The notes: generated by a model not told the origin, from the sequence alone. A DNA stretch of 64,000 bases from Novosphingobium sp. SG919 (GCF_012932495.1 NZ_JABCNG010000001.1:1736001-1800000), one strand, 5' to 3'. Counted from the stretch's first letter, positions 31,551 to 42,539 are shown. Translations and numbers: made by a program.

Positions 31551-33482
31551 ATGCGTGCAACAATCAAGTTGAAACTGGGGGCCACCTTCGTGGCTCTGAT
31601 CCTGATGATGACGGCCATTGCCGGCCTTTCGATCAATTCCCTCGGCTCGCTCAACAGCGCCATGAGCGATGTCATCTCCGGCCCCGCTGCGCGCCTGTCG
31701 CTGGCGCAGGAGACGTCCATCGAGATGAGCAAGCTGGTGCGCTTTGAAAAGAACATGGCGCTTACCGATGATCTTGGCCTTACGCGCGATTGGAACACCC
31801 AGTCGGAAAACACCATACGCGCGATCGAAGACCTGATCGACAAGGGCGCCCAGACTTCCACCGAAGACGTGCGCCCGCTGTGGAACCGCGCCGACGAACA
31901 GTGGAACGCGCTGAAGGAAGCGAACACGCGCATGCGGGCGCTGGCCATGCAAAACGACAACGATGCTGCCGCCAAGATCTCGATCACCGATGGCCGTCGC
32001 GCTGCGGTGGAAATGGAAAAGACCTTGAGCGACATCGTGGCGGGCCAGAGCAAGGCCATGCGCGAAGCGGCAAGCCGGACGGCCTCGCTCTATGGCAGCG
32101 TGCGGACGATCGTGGTGGTCGTTACGCTGCTGGCGTTGCTGGTCGCGGTGGGTGGCGCCGTGTGGATCGGCCGCATGGTCGCGCGCGGCCTGCGCCAGAT
32201 CAACGCGGCGGTCAGCACCGTTGCCGAAGGCGATCTCGATCACCTGGTCGAAATCACCTCCAACGACGAGATTGCCGAAGTCATGCGCGCGCTCAACGCC
32301 ATGATCACCAACTTGCGGGCTACGGCCGACATCGCCGACGAAATCGCCCTTGGCGACCTGGAAACCCAGGTCAAGCTGCTGTCTGACCGCGACCGGCTGG
32401 GCAAGGCGCTGATCGCGATGATCGACAACATGCGGGCCGCGGCCAATGTGGCCAACAGCCTGTCGGAAGGCGACCTGACGGTGAACCACACCGCCTCGTC
32501 CGAGCGGGACCGCCTGGGCAATTCGCTGGTTTCGATGATCAACCGCCTGCGCGACGTGGTTTCGGAATCGACGGCTGCGGCGGAAAACGTCTCGGCCGGC
32601 AGCCAGCAACTGGCCGCCAGTTCGGAACAGCTTTCGCAAGGCGCGACGGAACAGGCAGCCGCGGCCGAGCAGGCCTCTGCCTCGATGGAGGAGATGGCGG
32701 CCAACATCAAGCAGAACGCCGACAACGCCGCGCAGACCGAAAAGATCGCGCGCCAGTCGTCCAAGGATGCGGAAAGCTCGGGCGTGGTGGTCAACCGCGC
32801 GGTCGATGCGATGCGCACGATCGCCGAGAAGATCGGCATCGTCCAGGAAATCGCCCGGCAGACCGACCTGCTCGCGCTGAATGCCGCGGTCGAGGCCGCG
32901 CGTGCGGGCGAACACGGCAAGGGCTTTGCCGTGGTGGCCAGCGAAGTGCGCAAGCTGGCCGAACGCAGCCAGACCGCCGCATCGGAAATCGTGGCGGTGT
33001 CGTCGGACACGGTGAAGGCTGCCGCCGAAGCGGGTGAAATGCTGGGCAAGCTGGTGCCCGATATTCGCCGCACCGCCGAGCTGATCAGCGAGATCAGCGC
33101 TGCCTGCCGCGAACAGGACATCGGCGCCACGCAAATCAACGAGGCGATCCAGCAACTCGACAAGGTGACGCAGCAGAACGCCGGCGCTTCCGAACAGATT
33201 TCGGCCACGTCGGAAGAACTTGCCGCCCAGGCCGAAGAGCTTCAAGCCAGCATCGCCTATTTCCGCATCGAGGAACATGGCCGCGCGGCGGGGCGCGCGA
33301 CTGCGCCCAAGCCTTTGGCCAAGGCGGCCAAGACCGCAGCGCGCACGCCCAAGGGCCCGGTGCGCAAGGGGCGTCCCGGCTCGATCGCCGAGCAGAAGGC
33401 CCGCCTCAAGGGCTTTGCCCTGGACATGGCGCCTGGCAGCGCCGACGAAGACGACGCTGATTTCGGCCAGGCTGCAGCATGA
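31551..33482 (+). CDS. Transmembrane poly-HAMP methyl-accepting chemotaxis protein
   Basis: 643 residues. Membrane segment 1 lies near residues 9-29, followed by a four-helix-bundle periplasmic sensor of about 150 residues, and membrane segment 2 at [21 protein letters not shown] canonical HAMP and two further HAMP-like units follow (LGDLETQ and EGDLTVN). The signalling domain has the [20 protein letters not shown] tip. A basic, Ala/Lys-rich linker leads to [13 protein letters not shown] and an acidic tail ending [17 protein letters not shown] nine bases upstream supports 31551. The cheW that follows overlaps by four bases. Confidence 0.93.
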   Translation: MRATIKLKLGATFVALILMMTAIAGLSINSLGSLNSAMSDVISGPAARLSLAQETSIEMSKLVRFEKNMALTDDLGLTRDWNTQSENTIRAIEDLIDKGAQTSTEDVRPLWNRADEQWNALKEANTRMRALAMQNDNDAAAKISITDGRRAAVEMEKTLSDIVAGQSKAMREAASRTASLYGSVRTIVVVVTLLALLVAVGGAVWIGRMVARGLRQINAAVSTVAEGDLDHLVEITSNDEIAEVMRALNAMITNLRATADIADEIALGDLETQVKLLSDRDRLGKALIAMIDNMRAAANVANSLSEGDLTVNHTASSERDRLGNSLVSMINRLRDVVSESTAAAENVSAGSQQLAASSEQLSQGATEQAAAAEQASASMEEMAANIKQNADNAAQTEKIARQSSKDAESSGVVVNRAVDAMRTIAEKIGIVQEIARQTDLLALNAAVEAARAGEHGKGFAVVASEVRKLAERSQTAASEIVAVSSDTVKAAAEAGEMLGKLVPDIRRTAELISEISAACREQDIGATQINEAIQQLDKVTQQNAGASEQISATSEELAAQAEELQASIAYFRIEEHGRAAGRATAPKPLAKAAKTAARTPKGPVRKGRPGSIAEQKARLKGFALDMAPGSADEDDADFGQAAA

Positions 33483-33808
33483 CCGCGCCCGCCCCTTGCG
33501 CCACGCTCGCCCGCGATGATCTCCAGGTCGTGACGTTCGGCCTGGGGCGGGAAGTCTTTGCCGTGCCGGTCGTGCTGGTGCGCGAAATCCTCGATTACCA
33601 GGCACCCAGCCACGTGCCCGGCGGCCCGGCCCATTTCCTGGGCCTGACCGACGTGCGCGGGCTGGGCGTGCCCACCGTGGATTTCCGCCGCCGCCTGGGC
33701 TTGCCACCGGCCGAGCCCACGCTGGCCACGCGGATCATCATCCTGGACGTGCCGCTGCCCGATCGCACCCTGGCGCTGGGCATCGTCATCGACCGCGTGC
33801 TCGCCGTC
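33479..33808 (+). repeat. Duplicated cheW segment, copy A
   Basis: This segment matches 35928-36257 with mismatches only at 33701 and 33784; the first 222 bases are identical. The offset is 2449 bases. Identity drops abruptly after the segment, as expected for gene conversion or a recent tandem duplication. Confidence 0.9.
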
Positions 33809-34024
33809 GTCACGCTTTCGGGCGAACGGATCGAGCCGGCACCCGACATCGGCACGGAATGGAGCGCACAGTTCGTCCACGGCGTGGTTCGCGATGCCGA
33901 CGGTTTCGTGGTGGTGCTGGATCTGCCGCGCATCTTTGCGGGCGAAGATCCGGTGCTGGCCAACCCGCCCATTTCCCCCGGGGACGCCGATAGCGGGAGG
34001 CTGCCCATGTCCGTGTTGACCTGA
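33479..34024 (+). CDS. Chemotaxis coupling protein CheW (copy 2)
   Basis: 181-residue CheW domain ([40 protein letters not shown]). Its first 330 bases differ from the third cheW at only two positions, so it was duplicated recently or is kept the same by gene conversion. The C-terminal third diverges and ends in a short polar tail. It overlaps the preceding receptor gene by ATGA. Confidence 0.92.
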   Translation: MTAPAPCATLARDDLQVVTFGLGREVFAVPVVLVREILDYQAPSHVPGGPAHFLGLTDVRGLGVPTVDFRRRLGLPPAEPTLATRIIILDVPLPDRTLALGIVIDRVLAVVTLSGERIEPAPDIGTEWSAQFVHGVVRDADGFVVVLDLPRIFAGEDPVLANPPISPGDADSGRLPMSVLT

Positions 34025-34098
34025 AAGGCGCCAGGCCGCCCGTCGATCCGCGAGCGCCACCAGACCGAATTGCCCCCAACAGCTTCAGGGGAATAGCC

Positions 34099-35931
34099 AT
34101 GCGTCCCACTATCAAGATCAAACTGGCGGCTACCTTTGCCGTTCTCATCATCGTCATGGCGGCCGTGATCGGCCTGTCGATCAGCCGCCTCAACACGCTC
34201 AATTCCGCGATCACCGAGGTGATCGCCGGCCCGGTCGTGCGCCTCAGCCTGGCGCAGGAAGAAGTGATCGAGGTCAACCGCCTGTTGCGCCGTGAAAAGA
34301 ACATGGCCCTGACTTCCGACCTTGCCCTGACCGCCAAGTTCAACACCGAATCCGATGCCACAGTCCAAAAGATCGAGGGAATCCTGGCCAAGGGCACCGA
34401 GCTTGCCAGCGAAGAAGGCAAGCCGTTCTGGGCCAAGCTCGCGCAGCAGTGGCAGGTGCTCAAGGATGCCAACCGCCGCATGCGCGCGCTGGCCATGGAA
34501 AACCGCAACGAAGAAGCCGGAAGGCTTTCCATCACCGAATCCCGCACCGCGGCCTCGGCGATGGAAGACACGCTGGAGCAGCTGGTGCAGATCCAGCAGA
34601 AGCAGATGAAAAAGGCGGATTCGGATACCAACGATCTCTATAATGCGGCGCGCGCGCTGCTGATCGCGGCGGGGGTGATTGCCCTGCTCATCGCGCTTGC
34701 CGGGGCGTATTGGATCGGCCGGGTCGTTTCGCGTGGCCTGGGCAAGATCACCAGCGTGGTCGACGCGGTGGCAGTGGGCGACCTTGACGTGACAGTAACG
34801 GCCGACAGCGACGACGAGATCGCCGACCTGATCGCCCTGGTCAACCAGATGACCGCCAACTTGCGCAAGACGGCCGAACTCGCCGACCTGATCGCCAATG
34901 GCGACCTGACGGTGAACCATGTTGCCCTGTCGGAGCGTGACAGGCTGGGCCTGGCGCTGGTGGCCATGATCGATCGCCTGCGCGACGTGGTATCGGATGC
35001 CAGCGCGGCTTCGGAAAATGTTTCGGCCGGCAGCCAGCAACTCGCCGCCAGCTCGGAACAGGTCTCGCAAGGCGCGACCGAGCAGGCCGCCGCGGCCGAG
35101 CAGGCCTCTGCCTCGATGGAAGAGATGGCGGCGAACATCAAGCAGAACGCCGACAACGCCGCGCAGACCGAAAAGATCGCGCGCCAGTCGTCCAAGGATG
35201 CAGAAGCCTCGGGCGTGGTGGTCAACCGCGCGGTGGAAGCCATGCGCACGATCGCCGACAAGATCGGTATCGTCCAGGAAATCGCCCGGCAGACCGACCT
35301 GCTCGCGCTGAATGCCGCGGTCGAGGCCGCGCGTGCGGGCGAACACGGCAAGGGCTTTGCCGTGGTGGCCAGCGAAGTGCGCAAGCTGGCCGAGCGTAGC
35401 CAGACCGCCGCATCGGAAATCGGCGCCGTCTCTTCCGACACGGTCAAGGCCGCGGCCGAAGCGGGCGAGATGTTGACCCGCCTGGTGCCCGATATTCGCC
35501 GCACCGCCGAGCTGATCAGCGAGATCAGCGCTGCCTGCCGCGAACAGGACATCGGTGCAGCCCAGATCAACGAGGCGATCCAGCAGCTTGACCAGGTGAC
35601 GCAGCAGAACGCTGGCGCCTCCGAAGAGATTTCGGCCACCTCGGAAGAACTCGCCGCCCAGGCCGAGGAACTGCAGGCCAGCATCTCGTACTTCAAGGTG
35701 GATGCCAATGCCCGCCCGGCCGTGCGTGCCGCCGCGCCTGCGGCCAAGCACAAGCCTCATGCCGCCAAGCCCGCCAAGGCCAAGGCCACAGCGGCGAAAC
35801 CGGCAGCCCGCAAAGGCGCGCGCCCTGGCTCGATCGGAGACCAGCAGGCACGCCTCAAGGGCTTTGCCATCGACATGACCGCTGGCGCCGCCGACGAAGA
35901 CGACGCCGATTTCGGCCAGGCCGTGGCATGA
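34099..35931 (+). CDS. Transmembrane methyl-accepting chemotaxis protein, paralogue of the preceding receptor
   Basis: 610 residues with the same architecture as the previous receptor: membrane segment near 9-28, four-helix-bundle sensor ([20 protein letters not shown]), second membrane segment ([16 protein letters not shown]), HAMP, one further HAMP-like unit (ANGDLTVN), signalling domain and acidic tail ([12 protein letters not shown]). It has one HAMP-like unit fewer than its paralogue. The sensor halves have diverged much more than the signalling halves, so the two probably detect different stimuli through the same kinase. It overlaps cheW copy 3 by four bases. Confidence 0.93.
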   Translation: MRPTIKIKLAATFAVLIIVMAAVIGLSISRLNTLNSAITEVIAGPVVRLSLAQEEVIEVNRLLRREKNMALTSDLALTAKFNTESDATVQKIEGILAKGTELASEEGKPFWAKLAQQWQVLKDANRRMRALAMENRNEEAGRLSITESRTAASAMEDTLEQLVQIQQKQMKKADSDTNDLYNAARALLIAAGVIALLIALAGAYWIGRVVSRGLGKITSVVDAVAVGDLDVTVTADSDDEIADLIALVNQMTANLRKTAELADLIANGDLTVNHVALSERDRLGLALVAMIDRLRDVVSDASAASENVSAGSQQLAASSEQVSQGATEQAAAAEQASASMEEMAANIKQNADNAAQTEKIARQSSKDAEASGVVVNRAVEAMRTIADKIGIVQEIARQTDLLALNAAVEAARAGEHGKGFAVVASEVRKLAERSQTAASEIGAVSSDTVKAAAEAGEMLTRLVPDIRRTAELISEISAACREQDIGAAQINEAIQQLDQVTQQNAGASEEISATSEELAAQAEELQASISYFKVDANARPAVRAAAPAAKHKPHAAKPAKAKATAAKPAARKGARPGSIGDQQARLKGFAIDMTAGAADEDDADFGQAVA

Positions 35932-36257
35932 CCGCGCCCGCCCCTTGCGCCACGCTCGCCCGCGATGATCTCCAGGTCGTGACGTTCGGCCTGGGGCGGG
36001 AAGTCTTTGCCGTGCCGGTCGTGCTGGTGCGCGAAATCCTCGATTACCAGGCACCCAGCCACGTGCCCGGCGGCCCGGCCCATTTCCTGGGCCTGACCGA
36101 CGTGCGCGGGCTGGGCGTGCCCACCGTGGATTTCCGCCGCCGCCTGGGCCTGCCACCGGCCGAGCCCACGCTGGCCACGCGGATCATCATCCTGGACGTG
36201 CCGCTGCCCGATCGCACCCTGGCGCTGGGCATTGTCATCGACCGCGTGCTCGCCGTC
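35928..36257 (+). repeat. Duplicated cheW segment, copy B
   Basis: Partner of 33479-33808, with differences at 36150 and 36233 only. Both copies follow the 3' end of a receptor gene that is itself highly similar, so the duplicated unit is larger than this exact block. Confidence 0.9.
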
Positions 36258-36425
36258 AGCACGCTGTCGGGCGAGCGGATCGAGCCGGCACCCGATATCG
36301 GCACGGGATGGCGCGCGGAATTTGTCGATGGCGTGGTGCGCGAGGCGGAGGGCTTTGTCGTCATCCTGGATGTGGCGCGCATTTTCGGCAGCGAAGACAG
36401 CGTTGTGGCGCAAGCGGAGTATTGA
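35928..36425 (+). CDS. Chemotaxis coupling protein CheW (copy 3)
   Basis: 165-residue CheW domain, nearly identical to copy 2 over the first 110 residues and different at the end ([13 protein letters not shown], then [12 protein letters not shown]). With the preceding receptor it forms the second unit of a tandem receptor-CheW duplication. cheR follows four bases after its stop. Confidence 0.92.
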   Translation: MTAPAPCATLARDDLQVVTFGLGREVFAVPVVLVREILDYQAPSHVPGGPAHFLGLTDVRGLGVPTVDFRRRLGLPPAEPTLATRIIILDVPLPDRTLALGIVIDRVLAVSTLSGERIEPAPDIGTGWRAEFVDGVVREAEGFVVILDVARIFGSEDSVVAQAEY

Positions 36426-36429
36426 TCAC

Positions 36430-38410
<1,981 letters not shown>

Positions 38411-38421
38411 GGAGAGCCGCG

Positions 38422-40221
38422 ATGCAGGCAGAACCCGTGATGCACCCCATGACAGAAAGCCAGCCACCGCCGGCCGATGGCGCGCTGACCGCGCCGCTGC
38501 GCCTGCGCCTGGCAGACATCCTCCATGGGCTGGATGATCACTTCACCCGCATCGGCACTACGCTGGAACGCACGGTGGAGGCGATCTCTGCCGTGGTGGG
38601 CACGCTGGGGCAGATCAGCGCGGCGCTGGGTGCCAGCGACGGCACCGGGGCGGTCGGCAACCTGACGCGCGCCGCCAAGCGCCTCTATCGCGTGGCAGAG
38701 CAGGCCAACCGGCGCGCCGAACAGGTGGGCCATATCCGCGCCGTTTCGGCCCGACTGACGGCGCAGATCCACGATCTGCAGCGCACGCTCGAAGCGCTCA
38801 AGATCTATGGCATGAACGTCAAGATCGCGGCCGGGGGCGCGCGCGATTTCGTCGATTTCGCCGATCTGATGGCGCAGAAGCTGGATATGGGCAAAGCCGA
38901 TGCCGCTGGTTTCGACGGCCGCCTGGCCGAACTGGAACGGGGCGTTGCCAGCATGCTGCGTTCGGATTCCCGCCTGGTCAGCGAATGCGCGCGCGTGGTG
39001 CCGCAAGTCCCCGACCGTTTGATCCGCGACGCCGAGGCACTGCAGACCCACCAGGACAGCCTGGCCGCCATGGCGCGCACCACCGGCGAGATCGCCGCGA
39101 CGATCCAGACCAAAGTGGCGGCCGTGCTGGGGGCGATCCAGATCGGCGACATTGCGCGCCAGCGGTTGGAACACGTGCTGGCCGGATGCGAAATGCTCGA
39201 CGCACACCTGGGCGGCCGCGCGCCGGCCAATCCGGCAGAGGAAGCGGCCTGTCACCACCTGCTTGCCCTGCTGCATGCGCAGTTGGAAGAGACGGCGATC
39301 GATTTCCGCCGCGAAACGCTGGTGCTGGTCGATTCGCTCCACGATCTGGAGCCGGAGGCCAACCGCCTGCTGGCGCTCCAGGCCCCGCACGAGCAACCCG
39401 CGCAGGGCGAAGGCGCCGAAGAGGATGGCCGCACCGCACGCGAGGCCGCGTTCCTGCGCGAGTTGGAGGGTGGCATTGCCGAGGCGACCGCGATGATTGG
39501 CCAGTTGCAGGAAGCCGATGCCCAGGCCGAACAGACCCTGGAACTGATCATCACCACGGTGGAAGACCTGATGGCCCGCGCCGCCATGATCCGCCACTTG
39601 CGCGTGGACGTGCAGTTGATGGCGATCAACATCGGTCTTTCGTGCCGCCGCGTCGAGGCGATCGGCCGGCCGATGACGGTCATCGCCAACGAAATCCGCA
39701 GCCATGCCGAAACGCTTGATGGGGCCGTCACGCATATCAACGCGGCTGCGAGCGACCTGAGCAATTGTTCCGCCGCGATGCGCGGCACCGATCGCTCCGG
39801 CGAAACCGGCACCGGCGACGAACTGGCGCAGTCGCTGGCGATGATCCGGCAGGGCGCCCAGCGCACCGAACAGGCGATCGCCGTGGCGGGGAAGCAGAGC
39901 GACACGATCGCCACGATGCTGCGCAAGACGCGCGACGAACTGGAAGTGAGCCTGGATCTGGCCAAGACGATCGAGGTGATCGCGGTGCGCACGGCCGATC
40001 TGGCCGGCACTGGCGGCCGCCAGGACGCCGGCGCGCATGCCGCCATCGCGGGCCTGATGGGCGCGCTTGGGCAGATCTACACCATGGCCAGCGAGCGCGT
40101 GGTGCACGATCGCTTCCTGCTGGAAGGCATGGCCCCCTTGACCAGCAGCGAACCCGCGCAAGGCTTTGGTCCATCGGGCGGTGATGATGACGATGCCCTG
40201 TTCGACGATGCGTTGTTCTGA
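38422..40221 (+). CDS. Large coiled-coil protein of the che operon, function unknown
   Basis: 599 residues, preceded by GGAG and 11 bases after cheB, so it is the last gene of the che operon. No membrane segment is visible. The protein is almost wholly helical with heptad-like stretches (HIRAVSARLTAQIHDLQRTL and DLMARAAMIRHLRVDVQLM) and weakly recalls a receptor signalling domain, but the conserved receptor hairpin tip is absent. It ends in an acidic tail, GGDDDDALFDDALF, resembling the tails of the three receptors. It could be an array-associated scaffold or a CheY-P phosphatase substitute; neither role is shown by sequence. Confidence 0.75.
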   Translation: MQAEPVMHPMTESQPPPADGALTAPLRLRLADILHGLDDHFTRIGTTLERTVEAISAVVGTLGQISAALGASDGTGAVGNLTRAAKRLYRVAEQANRRAEQVGHIRAVSARLTAQIHDLQRTLEALKIYGMNVKIAAGGARDFVDFADLMAQKLDMGKADAAGFDGRLAELERGVASMLRSDSRLVSECARVVPQVPDRLIRDAEALQTHQDSLAAMARTTGEIAATIQTKVAAVLGAIQIGDIARQRLEHVLAGCEMLDAHLGGRAPANPAEEAACHHLLALLHAQLEETAIDFRRETLVLVDSLHDLEPEANRLLALQAPHEQPAQGEGAEEDGRTAREAAFLRELEGGIAEATAMIGQLQEADAQAEQTLELIITTVEDLMARAAMIRHLRVDVQLMAINIGLSCRRVEAIGRPMTVIANEIRSHAETLDGAVTHINAAASDLSNCSAAMRGTDRSGETGTGDELAQSLAMIRQGAQRTEQAIAVAGKQSDTIATMLRKTRDELEVSLDLAKTIEVIAVRTADLAGTGGRQDAGAHAAIAGLMGALGQIYTMASERVVHDRFLLEGMAPLTSSEPAQGFGPSGGDDDDALFDDALF

Positions 40222-40271
40222 TTGCCGCGCTCGCTGGACCTGAGGCAAGGCCTGTCTATAGTCCTGCAGTG

Positions 40272-40904
40272 ATGAGCCTGACCGAGACACCCATCCAGCG
40301 CGTCGATGCCGGCAATCCAGGCCGGGGCCGTCCGCGCCAGTTCGATCCCGATGCTGCGCTGCTTGCAGCACTGCGTGTGTTCTGGACCCGGGGCTATGAC
40401 GGCGCCTCGCTTTCGGAACTGACCGAAGCCATGGGCATCACCCGGCCCAGCCTCTATGCCTGTTTCGGCAACAAGGAAGCTTTGTTTCGCAAGGCCTTGG
40501 ACCTTTATGAGCGGGACAAGCTGGCGTTCGTGAGAGAAGCGCTGGGCGCACCGACCGCGCGCGGCGTGATGGAAGCGCTGCTGGGCGATGCACTGACGAT
40601 GCTGGCCGGCCGCGATTCCGGCCGCGCCTGTTTCGGCGTGATGAATGCCGTGGCATCGACGACCTATGACGAATCGATGCGGCGCGAAGTCATTGCGCGA
40701 CGCTCTGCCTACGAACAGGCCATTCTCGATCGCTTCGTTCGCGCCGAGGCCGAGGGCGATTTCCCCGGCTACAGCGCGCCGTCGCTGGCCGCCCATTGCC
40801 TTTGCATCTTGAGCGGCATGAGCGTTCAAGCCAGCGCCGGCGCCGATGCCGCGCGGCTTCACGCCATTGCGGAAACGGCCCTGTCGCTCTGGCCGGGACG
40901 ATGA
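40272..40904 (+). CDS. TetR-family transcriptional regulator
   Basis: 210 residues. The N-terminal helix-turn-helix is clear (ALRVFWTRGYDGASLSELTE, then GITRPSLYACFGNKEALF). The C-terminal ligand domain resembles the AcrR/YxaF-like group (RDSGRACFGVMNAV). The in-frame GTG immediately before the ATG is ignored. Two ATACC-N4-GGTAT palindromes lie downstream of its own stop and are good candidate operators, but no target gene of the usual kind (efflux pump or reductase) follows. Confidence 0.88.
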   Translation: MSLTETPIQRVDAGNPGRGRPRQFDPDAALLAALRVFWTRGYDGASLSELTEAMGITRPSLYACFGNKEALFRKALDLYERDKLAFVREALGAPTARGVMEALLGDALTMLAGRDSGRACFGVMNAVASTTYDESMRREVIARRSAYEQAILDRFVRAEAEGDFPGYSAPSLAAHCLCILSGMSVQASAGADAARLHAIAETALSLWPGR

Positions 40905-40924
40905 CTGCCCCACATACGTTTGCA

Positions 40925-40985
40925 ATACCGCTCGGTATATAAAGCGGTTGACGCCGCTCCGCCCGCTTTCTATACCAATTGGTAT
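40925..40985 (+). promoter_or_regulatory. Rightward promoter with two TetR-type operator palindromes
   Basis: Two 14-base palindromes, ATACCGCTCGGTAT (40925-40938) and ATACCAATTGGTAT (40972-40985), share ATACC-N4-GGTAT and are 47 bases apart centre to centre. Between them is TTGACG (40948-40953), a 17-base spacer and TATACC (40971-40976), a good sigma-70 type promoter whose -10 box lies inside the second palindrome. A repressor bound there would block it. The adjacent TetR protein is the obvious candidate. Confidence 0.65.
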
Positions 40986-41228
40986 TGAAAGCCTTGGGCC
41001 CAGCCGGCACCCCCCCTTAAGCCGGCCTCCCCCCTCCCCGCGGCCCACCAAGGGCTTTCATGGTGCGACGCGTCCCCTGCGCGTCGGTCAAGGACTGCTG
41101 CTGCGTGTCTTGTCCCAAGGCCGCCGGCAGGGCCTGGCCCCGGTTTCGTCGATGCGCGTTCGTGCCCGCCTACGCGCCTCGACGGAACCGGTTCGGCACC
41201 ACTGCTTCCCAGAACTGTTTGCAATCGT

Positions 41229-41283
41229 TTTGCATATTGTTGCAAATATCGCGTCCAGCGGTGCCACACCGTAGCCCTACGGT
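41229..41283. promoter_or_regulatory. Palindromes upstream of the FixJ-like regulator
   Basis: TTTGCA-TATTGT-TGCAAA (41229-41246) and ACCGTAG-CC-CTACGGT (41268-41283) are perfect inverted repeats 60-130 bases before the regulator start. A further TTTGCAA precedes them at 41218. The second has the two-7-mer layout bound by LuxR/NarL-type helix-turn-helix dimers, so it may be an autoregulatory site. A TATAAC at 41322-41327 could be the -10 box. Confidence 0.45.
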
Positions 41284-41342
41284 ATTGGCCGCCGTGACCC
41301 CGAACTAAAGCTGAATTCGGTTATAACAGAGGAGGTTCGGCC

Positions 41343-41402
41343 ATGCCGGACCGGGATGGGCGAAATCATCGTGCCGCAACGCACCGTGCACATCGTGGAT
41401 AG
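41343..41402 (+). CDS. Possible 19-residue leader peptide overlapping the FixJ-like start
   Basis: ATG at 41343 follows AGAGGAGG (41328-41335) with ideal 7-base spacing and opens a 19-codon frame (MPDRDGRNHRAATHRAHRG) ending in TAG at 41400-41402. It is in a different frame from the regulator that starts at 41356, inside it. The strong ribosome-binding site therefore serves this frame, not the regulator's ATG, which is 20 bases away. Either it is a coupling leader or a frame error lies here. Confidence 0.35.
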   Translation: MPDRDGRNHRAATHRAHRG

Positions 41403-42030
41403 CGATACCCTGCATCGCCGGGATGTGACCCTGATGGTGCGTAAGCAAGGATTGGACTGCCACCCCTTTTCGCAAACCGCCGATCTGGAAGAAGCGCTCG
41501 GCTATATCCAGGCCGGTTGCGTGCTCATGGCCTGGCGCGGGGCATCGCCCGAAGCCGATGCCAGCACGGATGATGATGAAGGCCCTGGCGCCATGGTGCG
41601 CAGCGTGCTTGCGTTGCGGCCGGAAATGGCGGTCATCGTCATGGCCCAGGCGCCAACCATCCGCGACGTGGTCGAAGCGTTGCGCGCGGGCGCGGTCGAT
41701 TTCCTGGAGATTCCGATCCGTGTCGAAACGCTGCGCCCGGTGCTCGACCATGGCTTTTCCATCCTGCCCGCACGCGTGGCCAAGCAGCAGCGCGTGGGCC
41801 AGGCCACCGCGCTCACCACGCAATTGACGCCCCGCGAACAGGAAGTGCTGCGCGGCGTGGTCGCCGGCCTTACCAACCGCGCCATTGCCGAACGGCTGCA
41901 CATCGGGGTACGCACGGTGGAAATGCACCGCGGCAATATCATGCAGAAGCTGCAGATGGACAATCTGGCAGCGCTAATCCGCTTCGCCATCCTGACCGGC
42001 ATCCTGGACCAAGGCCTCGATGCGGCCTGA
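41356..42030 (+). CDS. FixJ/LuxR-type regulator with a degenerate receiver domain
   Basis: 224 residues. The C-terminal LuxR helix-turn-helix is normal (LTPREQEVLRGVVAGLTNRA, then GVRTVEMHRGNIMQKL). The N-terminal half has the receiver fold (VHIVDSDTLHRRDVTLMV) but the phospho-acceptor position reads CVLMAWRG, with Ala59 where Asp is expected, and the conserved lysine is replaced by Ile119 in VDFLEIP. An Asp-rich insert follows the acceptor site. Phosphorylation control is therefore unlikely. It overlaps the BLUF gene by 11 bases, which suggests control by protein contact with that photoreceptor. Confidence 0.88.
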   Translation: MGEIIVPQRTVHIVDSDTLHRRDVTLMVRKQGLDCHPFSQTADLEEALGYIQAGCVLMAWRGASPEADASTDDDEGPGAMVRSVLALRPEMAVIVMAQAPTIRDVVEALRAGAVDFLEIPIRVETLRPVLDHGFSILPARVAKQQRVGQATALTTQLTPREQEVLRGVVAGLTNRAIAERLHIGVRTVEMHRGNIMQKLQMDNLAALIRFAILTGILDQGLDAA

Positions 42031-42448
42031 AGCGACGGTGCCGCTCGGCCATTGGCTTTACGTCAGCCGCTGCATGGTGGCGCCCGCCTGGGCCGCCAAC
42101 ACGGTGGATGCGCTGGTGGCGCAGGCGGTTGCCCGCAATGCGCAGCTGGCGTTGACCGGCGCGCTGCTGTTCACCGGATCACACTTCGTCCAGGCGCTGG
42201 AAGGCCCCGAGCCCGCGCTGGCGATGATGCGCGCCACGATCTGCCGCGATCCTCGCCATGCCGGCATCCGCACGCTTGACGAAGGCACGCTCGCGCAGCG
42301 GCGGTTTGCGGATTGGTCGCTGGCCTATGCCGGCGGCTCCGCCTACCTTGCCGCCCAGGTGCAGCAGGCAATCAGTCTGGCCGATCGCGTGCCCACGCTG
42401 GTTCGCCTGCTGCAGGCCTTTGCCTTTCCTGCACCGCGCCCGGCCTGA
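42020..42448 (+). CDS. BLUF-domain blue-light photoreceptor
   Basis: 142 residues, a stand-alone BLUF domain with a short helical extension. The flavin-switch residues are present: Tyr14 (HWLYVSRC), Asn40 (ARNAQLALTGALLF) and Gln58 (SHFVQALEGPE). The DPRH motif is also intact. In the usual Trp-x-Met segment it reads DWSLAYA, so Trp99 is kept but the methionine is Leu101. The ATG at 42020 lies inside the preceding gene, and a GTG at 42038 is an alternative. No output domain is attached, so it must signal to a partner, most simply the pseudo-receiver regulator encoded with it. Confidence 0.88.
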   Translation: MRPEATVPLGHWLYVSRCMVAPAWAANTVDALVAQAVARNAQLALTGALLFTGSHFVQALEGPEPALAMMRATICRDPRHAGIRTLDEGTLAQRRFADWSLAYAGGSAYLAAQVQQAISLADRVPTLVRLLQAFAFPAPRPA

Positions 42449-42539
42449 GCCAATGCGATGAGCAACAAATATTAACTCTGTGACGTGATGTTACGCATAA
42501 TGAAGGACTGCGTTCGCATTTGGCGGCGCGGTGCGGAGT

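Larger units (their letters stand above)
40905..41342. other. Long regulatory region without a convincing gene
   Basis: About 440 bases between tetR and the FixJ-like gene. Apart from the operator-promoter element (40925-40985) and the palindromes at 41229-41283, I see only weak open frames. The one at 41060-41308 starts after AAGGG but encodes a Cys/Arg/Pro-rich sequence without recognisable features. It may hold an untranslated leader or the remains of a lost gene. Confidence 0.4.

Noticed and set aside
41060..41308. An 82-codon open frame downstream of the TetR-type promoter
   Set aside because: It has a passable ribosome-binding site, but the product is Cys/Arg/Pro-rich without any recognisable domain, and codon use does not resemble the neighbours. 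Kept only as part of the intergenic description.
41300..41330. GAAC...GGTT before the FixJ-like gene resembling an EcfG-type stress promoter
   Set aside because: The gap between the two elements is shorter than the 16-17 bases expected and the first element lacks the leading GG.
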